Below are positions 44,632 to 52,877 of a stretch of DNA of 52,877 bases, in pieces. A program made the translations under genes and the position numbers. How positions within the stretch are numbered: the stretch's first letter is position 1; each line of letters begins with the position of its first letter. The stretch covers positions 1 to 52,877 of the forward strand of contig NZ_FWFV01000015.1 of NCBI RefSeq assembly GCF_900172315.1, in the 5' to 3' direction. The notes under the pieces were generated by a model. The model made no database searches. It was not told the origin of the DNA and saw only the letters and a list, made by a program, of their open reading frames with translations. The DNA comes from Palleronia marisminoris (GTDB lineage Bacteria > Pseudomonadota > Alphaproteobacteria > Rhodobacterales > Rhodobacteraceae).

Positions 44632-45615
44632 ATGTCGATGATAAGAAGAGTGTTCCTTGGGGCCGCCGGTGGTATCTTCACCGCAGCAACCTTGGGTCTG
44701 ACAACGCCGCTCATGGCCCAGTCCGACCCGATTGTCGTCGCAATGGGCGATATCGCCAGCGTCGAAAGCCTCAACCTGCTGATTGCCATGGAACGCGCGA
44801 AAGAGCGTGGCGTCCCGATGGAGATGACCTTCTTCAACTCGGAAGACGTGGCCGTACAGGCGGTGCTCAGCGGCCAGGCCGATATCGGTGTCGGCGCACC
44901 ATATGCCTTCATCGGTAACTCGGGCGCGCCGATCCGGATGTTCTTCCGGATGAGCACGTTGCTGTTCTTTCCAGTCGTCAACAGCGAGGTCTATTCCGGC
45001 TGGGAGGATCTGGATGGCCAGGAAGTGACCGTCCATTCGCGCGGTTCGGGAACCGAGGCGTTGATGCGGCTGATGGAGGAAAAGCACGGTATCAGCTATT
45101 CGAATGTTTCCTACGTTCCGGGCTCCGAAGTGCGGGCGGGGGCGATGCTGCAGGGGACGGTGAATGCCACGATCGTCGATGCCGGCAACTTCCGGCTGTT
45201 GCAGGAGCAAGGCGGCGACAAGTTCATTCGTTTGCCGGTGGATGACGTCGATGCGACAGATGAAGCGCTCTACGCGAACACAAACGTGCTTGAAAACCGC
45301 GCCGACGAAATAACGATCTTCGTCGAAGAGCTGATACGCACCTGGGAAGACATCAACGCGAATCCGGCGATCGTCGGCGAACTGCGCGAGCAGTACAACC
45401 TGCTGCCGGACGTACCTGCCGAACTGATGGCAGAGGCCGTGCCATATTACGAAGAGGCAGTGGCGAGCGGCATTTATCCTGCTGACGGCGGATCGCCCGA
45501 GAACGTCCGCGAAGATATCGCGTTCCTCGCCGCGGCTGGTCAGGTTTCCGGAGATCCGGAGACAATCGACCCGGCGGACTACTGGACCTTCGCGCCGCTG
45601 GATGCGGTCCGCTAA
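44632..45615 (+). CDS. ABC substrate-binding protein, nitrate/sulfonate/taurine (NMT1/THI5) type
   Basis: A 327-residue receptor with a signal peptide ending ...TTPLMAQ. The type-2 periplasmic fold is indicated by FFNSEDVAVQAVLSGQADIG, VHSRGSGTEALMRLMEEKHG and the ligand-gating region YVPGSEVRAGAMLQGTVNAT. GGGAGG lies 6 bases before the ATG. It is the first gene of a receptor-permease-ATPase-permease operon. Ligands of the class range from nitrate and alkanesulfonates to pyrimidine precursors and aromatic acids; the FAH gene nearby favours an organic acid. Confidence 0.88.
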   Translation: MSMIRRVFLGAAGGIFTAATLGLTTPLMAQSDPIVVAMGDIASVESLNLLIAMERAKERGVPMEMTFFNSEDVAVQAVLSGQADIGVGAPYAFIGNSGAPIRMFFRMSTLLFFPVVNSEVYSGWEDLDGQEVTVHSRGSGTEALMRLMEEKHGISYSNVSYVPGSEVRAGAMLQGTVNATIVDAGNFRLLQEQGGDKFIRLPVDDVDATDEALYANTNVLENRADEITIFVEELIRTWEDINANPAIVGELREQYNLLPDVPAELMAEAVPYYEEAVASGIYPADGGSPENVREDIAFLAAAGQVSGDPETIDPADYWTFAPLDAVR

Positions 45616-45633
45616 GCCAGCCCCCGCTTCCCT

Positions 45634-45658
45634 CCCCACCCCGGTCACCGGGGCGGGG
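45634..45658 (+). terminator. Intercistronic hairpin after the NMT1-type receptor gene
   Basis: CCCCGG (45639-45644) pairs with CCGGGG (45648-45653) around TCA. The stem extends by four more G-C pairs (45634-45637 with 45655-45658) across one mismatch. It is the fourth hairpin placed just after a receptor gene in this window. Confidence 0.55.
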
Positions 45659-45686
45659 CACGCAGGTCCGAATGGAGCGATCTAAC

Positions 45687-46511
45687 ATGCCATCCATGCA
45701 TACAGGGACAGCAGATCCCGGATTGAGCGAAGGCCCCCTTGGCGGTGCGCTATCGCGCTTTGCGTCGATGCCTGTCGTCTGGCGCATTTTGTCGCTGGCG
45801 ATCTTCTTCACGGTCTGGGAGATTGCGGGGCGCAGCAATTTCAACTGGGCTTTTCCGAGCTTCAGTAAAACCCTGATGGCCTTCTTCGAAATGTTAGGCG
45901 ATGGCTCCCTCGGAGCGGCCTACCTGCGGACGATTGAGCCGTTGGGGATCGGATTGGTGATTGCCCTGGGTGTCGGCATCAGCGCCGGCGTCATGATGGG
46001 CCTGCGCCGGGACGTGGAATGGTTAGGCCTTCCGATCTTCATCACCATGCAGGCTGCCCCGATGGCCGCGCTCATTCCGCTCGTCACCTATGTTTATGGC
46101 ATCGGGCTCACGTCAAAGGTGCTCGCCGTGGTCATGCTCGCGATGCCGGTAATCACCATCAACAGCTACAAGGCTGTTCGCAACGTGCCGGCTTCTGCCG
46201 TCGACATGTGCAAGTCATTCATGGGCACGCGCCGTCAGCAGGTGTTCAAGATCATCCTGCCGGCGGCCAGCCCGATGATGTTCGCCGGAATCCGGCTTGG
46301 TGTCGCAGAGGGGTTCTCCGGCGTCGTGCTGGCAGAGCTTCTGATCACGCCGACTGGGATCGGAGACCTGATCACCTTCAACCGATCAATTGCGCAATAC
46401 CCACATATGTACGCGGTCATCACCTCGATCGTCGTATTCGCAGTCGTCGCAGTCACACTTCTCCACCGCTTGGAAATGACCCTGTTCCGGCCCGAAAAAA
46501 GAGGCACTTGA
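45687..46511 (+). CDS. ABC permease, SsuC/TauC type, first copy
   Basis: A 274-residue permease with about six spans. The ATPase-contact loop reads VDMCKSFMGTRRQQVFKIIL followed by PAASPMMFAGIRLG, as in SsuC/TauC proteins. I prefer ATG 45687, with GGAG 9 bases upstream, over the in-frame ATG 45672. Its stop overlaps the ATPase start (TGATG). Confidence 0.88.
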   Translation: MPSMHTGTADPGLSEGPLGGALSRFASMPVVWRILSLAIFFTVWEIAGRSNFNWAFPSFSKTLMAFFEMLGDGSLGAAYLRTIEPLGIGLVIALGVGISAGVMMGLRRDVEWLGLPIFITMQAAPMAALIPLVTYVYGIGLTSKVLAVVMLAMPVITINSYKAVRNVPASAVDMCKSFMGTRRQQVFKIILPAASPMMFAGIRLGVAEGFSGVVLAELLITPTGIGDLITFNRSIAQYPHMYAVITSIVVFAVVAVTLLHRLEMTLFRPEKRGT

Positions 46512-47320
46512 TGACAATGGCAAAACCCCTCGTCGCTGAAACGGCAGTCCGCGCGGAAGACAGCGATGCAGTGATCACGGTGCGCGGCCTGCACAAGGTC
46601 TATGGAAACAGCACCGTCGCGCTCGATAATATCGACCTGTCATTCATGCGGGGCCACCTGACAAGCCTGCTCGGCCCATCTGGCTGCGGAAAGACCACGC
46701 TGCTCAAGATCATCGCGGGGCTTCTGAAGCCGACGTCCGGCGAAGTGCTCGTGAACGGGAAGCCGGTTCGAGGTCCAGGGCCCGAGCGCGCCTTCGTTTT
46801 CCAGGACTTCGCGCTGATGCCGTGGGCCACCGTCCTTCGCAACGCCGCGTTCGGGCTGGAAGTGCGGGGTGCGCCCAAGGCCGAGCGCGAGGATCGCGCG
46901 CGCCACTACATCAACGAAGTCGGCCTGGCGGGATTCGAGGACAAGTACCCGCACGAGCTCTCGGGTGGGATGCGACAGCGAGTCGGGCTTGCCAGGGCGC
47001 TGGCGGTGGACGCCGACGTGCTGCTGATGGACGAACCATTCTCGGCGGTCGACGAGCAGACCCGGCGCAAGTTCCAGGAGGATCTGATCCGCCTGCGCGA
47101 AGTCGAGAACAAGACGTTCATCCTGGTGACGCATTCCATCGAGGAGGCCGTGTACCTCTCTGATCGGATCGTACTCCTGTCGCCACGGCCGGGTCGTGTT
47201 GCAGACATCATGGAGCCCGATATCGACCGCAACGTCGACCCCGACCTGATCCGCCGCGAACCCGCGTATCTGGATCTCATCGACGATATCTGGCGCGGTC
47301 TGCGTCACTACGTGGAGTAA
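46511..47320 (+). CDS. ABC ATPase, SsuB/TauB type
   Basis: A 269-residue ATPase. It has Walker A GPSGCGKTT, the Q-loop FVFQDFALMPWATV, signature LSGGMRQRVGLARA, Walker B VLLMDEPFSAVD and the H-loop VTHSIEEAVYLSD. The upstream in-frame extension lies in the permease gene. It stands between two different permease genes, so the complex probably has one ATPase pair and a permease heterodimer. Confidence 0.92.
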   Translation: MTMAKPLVAETAVRAEDSDAVITVRGLHKVYGNSTVALDNIDLSFMRGHLTSLLGPSGCGKTTLLKIIAGLLKPTSGEVLVNGKPVRGPGPERAFVFQDFALMPWATVLRNAAFGLEVRGAPKAEREDRARHYINEVGLAGFEDKYPHELSGGMRQRVGLARALAVDADVLLMDEPFSAVDEQTRRKFQEDLIRLREVENKTFILVTHSIEEAVYLSDRIVLLSPRPGRVADIMEPDIDRNVDPDLIRREPAYLDLIDDIWRGLRHYVE

Positions 47321-47324
47321 CTTC

Positions 47325-48077
47325 ATGACCCTCTATGGATATCGCATTCCCAGCATGGCGGCGCTTCTCGTCTGGGCCGTCATCTGGGAGATCATTGGCC
47401 GCTTCGAACTGGTGATGCTGTTCCCGCCCTTCACGAAGGTGCTGGCAGCGCTCGGGGATGTGATTTCGACGCCAAGCTTCGCTGCAGCGGCGCGGATCAC
47501 CATGTTCAGTTACCTCGCCGGACTCGCCATTGCCGTCGTCTTCGGGATCGCGCTCGGGATGCTTATGGGGTTGGTCAAGCCGGCGGACCGGCTCTTGAAC
47601 ATGTGGGTGAACATCTTTCTCTCTGCGCCCCTGTCTGCGCTGGTTCCAGTCATAATGATCCTTCTGGGCATGGGCACACCGACGGTCATCGCCACCGTCT
47701 TCATGTTCGCCGTCTGGATCATCGCATTGGATACACGGGCAGGCGTGCAGCATGTCTCACCTTCGTTGATGGAGATGTCGCAGTCATTCGGTGCTTCTCG
47801 GTTCAAACGCCTGAACATGATCCTGCTCGCGGCGCTGCCCGAAATCCTGGCGGGCGTGCGGCTGGGGGTCATTCGCGGAGTCAAGGGCGTGGTGATCGGG
47901 CAGCTTCTGGTGTCCATCATCGGGGTCGGGGCGCTGTTCAACCTCTATTCGCAGAACTTCCTCATGGCTCATTTCTGGGCGCTGATCTTGATACTCTTCG
48001 CCTTCGCGCTGAGCTTGGCTGCGCTGGTCGGTCGGCTTGAAACCAGGGTGGAATATTACGCGGGCTCAAGAGGATAG
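47325..48077 (+). CDS. ABC permease, SsuC/TauC type, second copy
   Basis: A 250-residue permease with about six spans; the EAA-like loop is LMEMSQSFGASRFKRLNMIL followed by LAALPEILAGVRLGV. TGGAG precedes the start. It differs widely from the first permease outside this loop, so it is not a recent duplicate. It is the last gene of the operon. Confidence 0.88.
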   Translation: MTLYGYRIPSMAALLVWAVIWEIIGRFELVMLFPPFTKVLAALGDVISTPSFAAAARITMFSYLAGLAIAVVFGIALGMLMGLVKPADRLLNMWVNIFLSAPLSALVPVIMILLGMGTPTVIATVFMFAVWIIALDTRAGVQHVSPSLMEMSQSFGASRFKRLNMILLAALPEILAGVRLGVIRGVKGVVIGQLLVSIIGVGALFNLYSQNFLMAHFWALILILFAFALSLAALVGRLETRVEYYAGSRG

Positions 48078-48423
48078 CCTGCCTATCGCACTTCGATGTC
48101 ATGGAGTTTTTGCGATGATGCGCAGACGGGATGCTGGCTGCATGATCAGCGGCTAACCCACTGGGAAATATTGCGTACTTCGTACTCATGGCTGGGGTGG
48201 CAGGATGTCGATCCCACCGCGCCGGCCCAGCCCGCTTCCCGCGAAATGAAGGGCAAGGGGTCTTTCCAAGGGCGGCAGCCGCACTGCGCGAGATTGACTC
48301 ATCCGCGCCTGGTCATTGCCGACGTGCCGTGTGTGCGCAAGGTCGCGGTGCCGGCGGATTTATCGAGAACGAGTCTCCGGCGGACCTGGGGCGGTTCAGT
48401 GGCCACGTCCTGGCGGAAGCAGA
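48078..48423. other. Gene-free spacer after the ABC operon
   Basis: No gene is supported here. A short plus-strand stretch near 48355-48425 (FIENESPADLGRFSGHVLAE) looks coding-like but has no start or family I recognise. No T-run hairpin was noticed. Confidence 0.35.
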
Positions 48424-48885
48424 TCAGACGGGCAGGGGGTGGATCATTGCGCGGGGGCGGCCAGCCTCGGCCCAGAGGAAGGCCAGCGTGATCGGCAGGC
48501 GGAAGCGCCGGGGGCCGGCGGCGCCAGGGTTGAGCCAAAGGGTGCCGCCCGTATCCTCGATGCCGGGCTTGTGGGAGTGGCCCGAGATCACGACGTCCCA
48601 TCCCTCCGCTTGCGGATCGGCTTTCAAGGCATTGCGGTCGTGGATCATGTGGATCCGGAGACCTTCTATCGTAACGGTCGCCGTGTCGGGCAGGGCCTCG
48701 GCCCAGTCTCCGCGGTCGATATTCCCGCGGATCGCCATCACCGGGGCGATCCGCGCCAGGGCGCCGAGATGGTCGGGGTTGCCGATATCGCCCGCGTGCA
48801 GGATGCGGTCGACGCCCTCGAGAGCCTCGAGCGCCTCGGGGCGGAGCAGGCCGTGGGTGTCGGAAATGACGCCTATGCGTCCCAG
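48424..48885 (-). CDS. YfcE/MJ0936-type metallophosphoesterase, 5' end unresolved
   Basis: About 153 residues of a small phosphodiesterase. The domain is complete: IGVISDTHGLLRPEA (metal ligands D and H), DRILHAGDIGNPDHLG, VMAIRGNIDRGDW (Asn), HMIHD and DVVISGHSHKPGIED (His pair), ending LNPGAAGPRRFRLPITLAFL. The start is unclear. No ATG, GTG or TTG lies in frame just before the domain, and the nearby ATG at 48914 on this strand is out of frame and soon hits a stop. I mark a CTG at 48885 as the minimal start. Either a rare start codon or a small 5' deletion is possible. The long in-frame reading to 49539 does not resemble protein. Confidence 0.7.
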   Translation of the reverse strand: MGRIGVISDTHGLLRPEALEALEGVDRILHAGDIGNPDHLGALARIAPVMAIRGNIDRGDWAEALPDTATVTIEGLRIHMIHDRNALKADPQAEGWDVVISGHSHKPGIEDTGGTLWLNPGAAGPRRFRLPITLAFLWAEAGRPRAMIHPLPV

Positions 48886-49528
48886 CGGGGACGGCTGGCC
48901 GAGTGGGGCATGGACGTAGCTCCGTGCAGCTGAGAGATGGGCGGGGCCGAAGCGGGCGAGGAAGAGGTTCACGGCAATGGGGCATGATTGGCTTCCTGCG
49001 GGACCCAGCGCGGAACCCTGTACCGCGGTGGCCCAAGAGGCGATGGCGAAGACCGGCATCATCGACGCGGGCCCATCCCCGCCAACCAGCGCTTGTGCAA
49101 TCGGCGTGAGGGGATCCCGGAACTCATCGAACTCGTTCAGGCTTCGAGATGGACTTCGGCTGTCCGTGGTATCGGCTGGACGCGAGTATCGACGCGTCCG
49201 CCGGGGGCAGGCAAAAGGGTCCGCGTCGCTTTCCAGCAGGCTGGAGAGATGAAAGAAACCGGCCCTGGGCTCCCGCTCTCGATCAGGCCCCGGGCCAGAA
49301 GCTTCATACACTTGAGCGGAGCATTCTCGGGATTTTCGTGACAGCCCGGTTCCTCGCAGTCTCACCGTCGAGGCTCCAATCGGACGCGGCGGTTCGCTGC
49401 ACTCTGCACGAGCATTAGAATTGCGCCGAAAGCGGATTAGCGACGGACGGGCACGACCGAGCGGCTGCCGGATGTGTGGAAACGGGATTGGAATCGTGGC
49501 CATGGAACTGACCAACGTGGCGCGAGCC
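48886..49528. other. Gene-free stretch between the phosphoesterase and CopCD genes
   Basis: Frames on both strands are open in places only because of high GC. I find no domain, repeat or RNA structure I can name. It may contain the promoter of the phosphoesterase gene. Confidence 0.35.
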
Positions 49529-51088
49529 TCAGTCATCAAGGTTCACAGTACCCGTCAGAGTGATTTGCTCGAAGTCGCTGACGAGTATCCGCAAGCTGAT
49601 CGTCCATTCCCCCGCGAGCGGCAGAAGCACGAAGGGCGCCGACCACCTGCCGCCCCCGACGCTCTCTGCGGTGGCCCGGATCGGCTCGAGCGCATCGTCG
49701 TTGCGGGAAAAAGAGACCTCCATCCCGCGCACTGCAAGCGGTGCTCCGTCGGCTTTGCTCAGATCGATCCTGATGTCGTTGGCGCCCACCGTTCCCGGCT
49801 CGACCCTCACTAAGGCAATCGCGGCAGGATCGTGGAGGTGCAGATCCAAGCCTGACACAGCGACGTCGACGGCTCGCGTGGGAGGCGTCAGCCGGAATCC
49901 TGCGGCGGCGATGAGGATCAGTACCGCGAGACAGATCTCTATCCGGATCGAAAACCGCATTGCCGCCACTGCCCGTACCGCGCCGGCCGTGACCGCAGAT
50001 GTCAGCCGCAGTCGATTCCATGCCGCGAGCACCAGCAGCAGCGCGAAGAGGACGAGCTTCACGCCAAGGAGCCGCCCGTAGTCGGACTCGACCAGCGCCA
50101 CGAAGCTTCCAGACTGCAGCCAGGCGAGCCCTGACCCGGTAATGACGAGGACCGCCACTGCGGCCATTGCTACGCTCGAGAACCGCGACAGGATACGCCC
50201 TGCCTGCGGTGTCGGCACCAGCCACAGCAGGGGGACCAGCGCGCCGATCCAGAAGAGCAGCGCCAGCGCATGCAGGAACACCAGCACTTGCGCCAGCCAT
50301 GCCGGATCGGCGGTGAGGGCATGTCCGGCGACGGCGATCGAGCCGGCGCCGAAGCCGAACGCCGCGAGCTGCACCGCGGCGGTACCGTGACGGATCCGGC
50401 CGGAAAGGATGACCGCCGCGCCCGCCAGCAGGACGAAGAGGCACGACCAGGCAAGCGGGCTTTGTAACCCGGCCCGCCACGGTTGAAGCGTCAGCAGCGC
50501 AGGCACCGGAAGAGCGAATAGATCAAGCCCCTGCACCCCGATCGACAGCAGCGCCAGCAGGCCGGCGGCGACCGAGCCCGCCTGCTGGGTAACGCGGGCA
50601 GGCCCGGCAAGCGGTCTGCCGAGGACGAGCGCGGCGAACCCGGCACCACCGGCCCCGAGCGCGAGGCCGACGAAGACCGCAGCGCGCAACGCCACGGCGA
50701 TGACGCCCGCTCGTTCGCCCGCCGCTGCGACCGGCGGCTCCGATCGCCTTCCGACCGAGAAGACGAGACTACCGCCGATCGGGTGCCCGTCCGCCGAAAC
50801 GACGCGCCACGACAGCAGGCGCGTGCCTTCGTTCAATCCCTGCGGCGCTGCCACGACGATCTGCCGGTCGCGTGCCACGGCGCGGCCCTCGACGACCTCG
50901 CCGCCGGGTCCGAACCATCGGAACGCCGTCGGAGCGACGGGCTCGCTGAAGTCCAGGACCACCTCGGTCGGCTCGGTATCGAGCAGGACGTGCGCCGCAG
51001 GCTCGGTCTCACGCAGCTGGGCATGTGCCAGCACGGTCTGCGGCAGCAGGACGGCGAGAAGGAGGAGGACGAGGCGTTGCATGAGCAT
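49529..51088 (-). CDS. CopC-CopD fusion copper protein (YcnJ type)
   Basis: A 519-residue protein joining a periplasmic CopC domain to a CopD membrane domain. After a signal peptide ([20 protein letters not shown] and A) the mature N terminus is His (H22, [10 protein letters not shown]). With D100 and H102 of SADGHPIGG this makes the Cu(II) site of CopC. About eight membrane spans follow (residues 130-410), and a soluble C-terminal domain of about 100 residues ends the protein. It probably imports copper across the inner membrane. It is the last gene of a DUF2946-ycnI-copCD set. ATG 51082 is an alternative start. Confidence 0.88.
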
Positions 51089-51124
51089 GGTGCCCCGGGC
51101 CCGAGCAGCCCGGGGCTCTTTCGG

Positions 51125-51649
51125 TCAGTCAGTCGCGGCGGGATGGACCATCACACCCGGCGCCGGCATCTCGAGGCCGTCACTCGACTGGCCTTCAGCG
51201 GGGATCTCTATCCAGCGTTCGACCGCATCGGCGCATTCCTGCACGACCGGCACGTAGAGCATTCTTTCGGCTTCGACGGTGTCGGTAATTCGTCCGCGGA
51301 ACACGAACTCGTCGTAATGCGCATCGTCAAGTTCGCCTGACCAGACAATTTCCTGCACTCCTTCGGTCACGGTGATGCCGTGGTGATCGTGGGGCTCCGC
51401 ATAGGGCGCAACCACACTCTTCAGGGTCCATCCCGCCTTGGGCATCGGCTTGACCGCGATCATGCCCGCGGGGATGCGCACACGGACGCGGAGCGTGGGC
51501 GTACCGTCGCAGCCGTGTCCGAGACGCACCGTCAGTTTCTCGGTGGCGTTCTGCGTGACGCTTTCCTGCTCGAGCGTGGCATGGGCAGGGGCGTTCTGGG
51601 TCGCGGCCACGAGCAGCGCCGCAGCAAGGGAAAAGGTTCTTGTCGACAT
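51125..51649 (-). CDS. ycnI: YcnI-like DUF1775 copper-binding protein
   Basis: A 174-residue exported protein. A signal peptide ends at ...TQNAPA, giving a mature N-terminal His (H23, HATLEQES). YcnI proteins are known to hold Cu(II) through this His and nearby residues. The domain continues with LRVRVRIPAGMIAVKPMPKA, GWTLKSV, EIVWSGELDDAHYDEFVFRG and ends in VEMPAP-like GLEMPAPGVMV. GGAG lies 8 bases before ATG 51649. Unlike many homologues there is no C-terminal membrane helix in view. It is followed by copCD after 36 bases. Confidence 0.87.
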   Translation of the reverse strand: MSTRTFSLAAALLVAATQNAPAHATLEQESVTQNATEKLTVRLGHGCDGTPTLRVRVRIPAGMIAVKPMPKAGWTLKSVVAPYAEPHDHHGITVTEGVQEIVWSGELDDAHYDEFVFRGRITDTVEAERMLYVPVVQECADAVERWIEIPAEGQSSDGLEMPAPGVMVHPAATD

Positions 51650-51758
51650 CGGTCGATCTCCGGATTTCGGCATGTGATGCTCGCCCCGCAAGTTCGCTGA
51701 GGCTTCAGCGCCAGCCGAGCAATGCCGTGAAAAGTGGTCCCGCAGGACGGATGAAACG

Positions 51759-52112
51759 TCAGGCAGCGACACGTCGCGGTGGCGCGCGGGGCTGACATGG
51801 CGTCGTCCATGCCGCAAGGTGGCATGATGCCGAATACCCACCGGCGACCTGTTGCAGGGGCCGGCGGTGGACTTCAACGGTTGTGGGCCTCGAAGGCAGG
51901 TCCGCCGCCTTGGCCAAATGGCAATAGAGACAATCGTCGGAGCCACCATGATGGTTGTAGTCCAGCGGGATATTGCCGTGGTGATCGGCATGGGTGGCAG
52001 CATCGCTGCTCATGGCCGCAGGTGCCGAGATCGGCATCATCTCCATGCCGATTGCCGTGATTCCGGTCACGAGAACGGTCAGCATGAGGAGGATCGCGCG
52101 AACGCGCTGCAT
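51759..52112 (-). CDS. DUF2946-like His-rich exported protein
   Basis: A 117-residue small protein. A hydrophobic N terminus (RAILLMLTVLVTGITAIG) is followed by a Met/His-rich stretch (GMEMMPISAPAAMSS, HADHHGNIPLDYNHHGG) and a Cys pair (DDCLYCHLAKA). This layout is that of DUF2946 proteins, often beside copper genes. AGGAGG at 52127-52122 favours ATG 52112 (9-base spacing) over ATG 52118. It is the first gene of the copper module and may pass copper to the YcnI or CopC domains; that is inferred. Confidence 0.7.
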   Translation of the reverse strand: MQRVRAILLMLTVLVTGITAIGMEMMPISAPAAMSSDAATHADHHGNIPLDYNHHGGSDDCLYCHLAKAADLPSRPTTVEVHRRPLQQVAGGYSASCHLAAWTTPCQPRAPPRRVAA

Positions 52113-52814
52113 CACCATCTGCCTCCTGGTCGCATCGGGAACCCCCGCGCCGCTCTCGTCGGACCCACCGGAGCAGACACTCCGTGCGTATGCTAGAACT
52201 TTCTCCGCGAAAAGCGGCGCGGGCGACGGGATCCGCTCTGTGACGCCAGTATACCGCCTATTTCCGCTTCAGGCTCAAGTCGACCCGTTCGCCGCATATC
52301 CACGACACGATGCGGCGGCCATCAGCGGCTTCGCCACACCAATCCGAGGCAATAGGCGCAGGTGCCCATTACTGACGCTGCCGCCGTGCAAAGCCAGTTG
52401 ACGTGCCGGGCGCCGCGAGATCGTCAGAATAGGGAACGGGAGGCGCCCACGCCAGCGGCTGGGAAAGCCCGAAGCGCAATGTTTGTCGGCTCCTGCCCGA
52501 ACAGCACTGCGAAGCCGAACAGGCCGATGGTGATGAGAGACAGATTTTTCACGCCAGCCACGCCGTAGGGAACGCCCTGCATCCTCCGACAATGGCGCGC
52601 GACTCCTAGAATACCGCGGACCAGGAGCGGCTGATCGCCAAGGCCATCGACAGACAACAAGCGTCAGGTTCGACCCTAAGGCGGTGTTTCCGCCGCGCCG
52701 CAAGCTCGTAAAAGCCGCTCGAAAGCCGCGAAGAGGGCAGAATAGTACTATGACGCGCGCGCGCTAGGTGCTGTGATGATTTCGTTCGACCACATTTCAA
52801 CAGGGAACATAACG
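52113..52814. other. Gene-free stretch at the right end
   Basis: No convincing gene. A minus-strand stretch around 52440-52580 reads like a short membrane segment (NLSLITIGLFGFAVLFGQEP) without a matching domain around it, and may be a relic. The region must hold the promoters of the copper module (leftward) and of the exported protein at 52815 (rightward). Confidence 0.35.
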
Positions 52815-52877
52815 ATGAGAAGACTGATAGCCACGTCCCTCGCTCTCGGGACCATCGCCACCGTCGCCCTTGCCCAG
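52815..52877 (+). CDS. Exported protein, 5' end only
   Basis: The first 21 codons of a gene cut by the right edge. They encode MRRLIATSLALGTIATVALA and then Q, a textbook signal peptide with an ALA-Q cleavage site. AGGGA precedes the ATG. The mature protein lies outside the window, so its function cannot be told. Confidence 0.65.
   Translation, partial: MRRLIATSLALGTIATVALAQ

Noticed and set aside
48886-49539. N-terminal extension of the YfcE-type phosphoesterase
   Set aside because: Composition is not protein-like, the family starts at the first metal-binding strand, and no domain is seen.
1-52877. CRISPR arrays, tRNA or rRNA genes, riboswitches, phage genes
   Set aside because: I looked for regularly spaced repeats, cloverleaf-like sequences and phage structural or integrase genes and saw none.

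Overview
The window is high-GC DNA (about 65% by eye) carrying tripartite TctABC and TRAP transporters, many sugar-type ABC importers, and LacI, FadR/GntR and HxlR regulators. This mix, together with Caulobacter-like xylose-oxidation enzymes, fits an alphaproteobacterium, most likely of the Rhodobacterales/Rhizobiales type. That assignment is inferred from gene content and protein style; no rRNA or marker gene is present. Nearly the whole window is an accessory carbon-catabolism region made of transporter, enzyme and regulator cassettes joined end to end, with decayed gene fragments at several joints.

Layout. (1) 1-6097: a sugar-acid locus. A DapA-family gene (5' end only) and an IlvD/Edd-family sugar-acid dehydratase are divergent from a TctC-TctB-TctA transporter and a LacI regulator. 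Two near-identical palindromic operators lie between them. (2) 6098-12452: a TetR remnant, an Old-Yellow-Enzyme/TMADH-like flavoprotein, decayed arsR and SRPBCC genes, a DUF1801 gene, then an HxlR regulator divergent from a VOC-GST-hydrolase operon. (3) 12587-25368: a xylan/xylose locus with a LacI regulator, ABC importer for an oligosaccharide, cytoplasmic GH43 beta-xylosidase, its ATPase, Gfo/Idh and ThuA proteins, then XylX-like and XylD-like enzymes of the Weimberg route with a beta-hydroxyacid dehydrogenase between them. (4) 25417-28399: a TRAP transporter convergent with xylD across a strong bidirectional hairpin. (5) 28606-36059: a GAF histidine kinase and LuxR-type response regulator, divergent from a ribose-type ABC importer and an SMP-30 lactonase. 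(6) 36060-38413: a gene-poor, degraded stretch with one GST gene and a broken bile-acid-symporter-like gene. (7) 38414-42660: a FadR regulator, second TRAP system and RpiB-type isomerase, ending in a ribokinase stub joined to an IS3-type transposase tail. (8) 42986-48077: a fumarylpyruvate-hydrolase-like gene divergent from a GntR regulator and a nitrate/taurine-type ABC importer with two different permeases, with two related palindromes in the divergent promoter. (9) 48424-52877: a YfcE-type phosphodiesterase with an unclear 5' end, a DUF2946-YcnI-CopCD copper module, and the start of an exported protein.

How the parts fit together (inference). Xylo-oligosaccharides would be imported intact and cut in the cytoplasm by the GH43 enzyme. 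Xylose would be oxidised (candidate dehydrogenase: the Gfo/Idh protein), the lactone opened (candidate: the SMP-30 protein), and xylonate dehydrated twice by XylD and XylX to 2-oxoglutarate semialdehyde. The last enzyme, an aldehyde dehydrogenase, is not in the window. The first locus could feed another pentonate or hexonate into a parallel dehydratase/DapA-family branch. No CRISPR array, tRNA, rRNA, intact insertion sequence or prophage was recognised.
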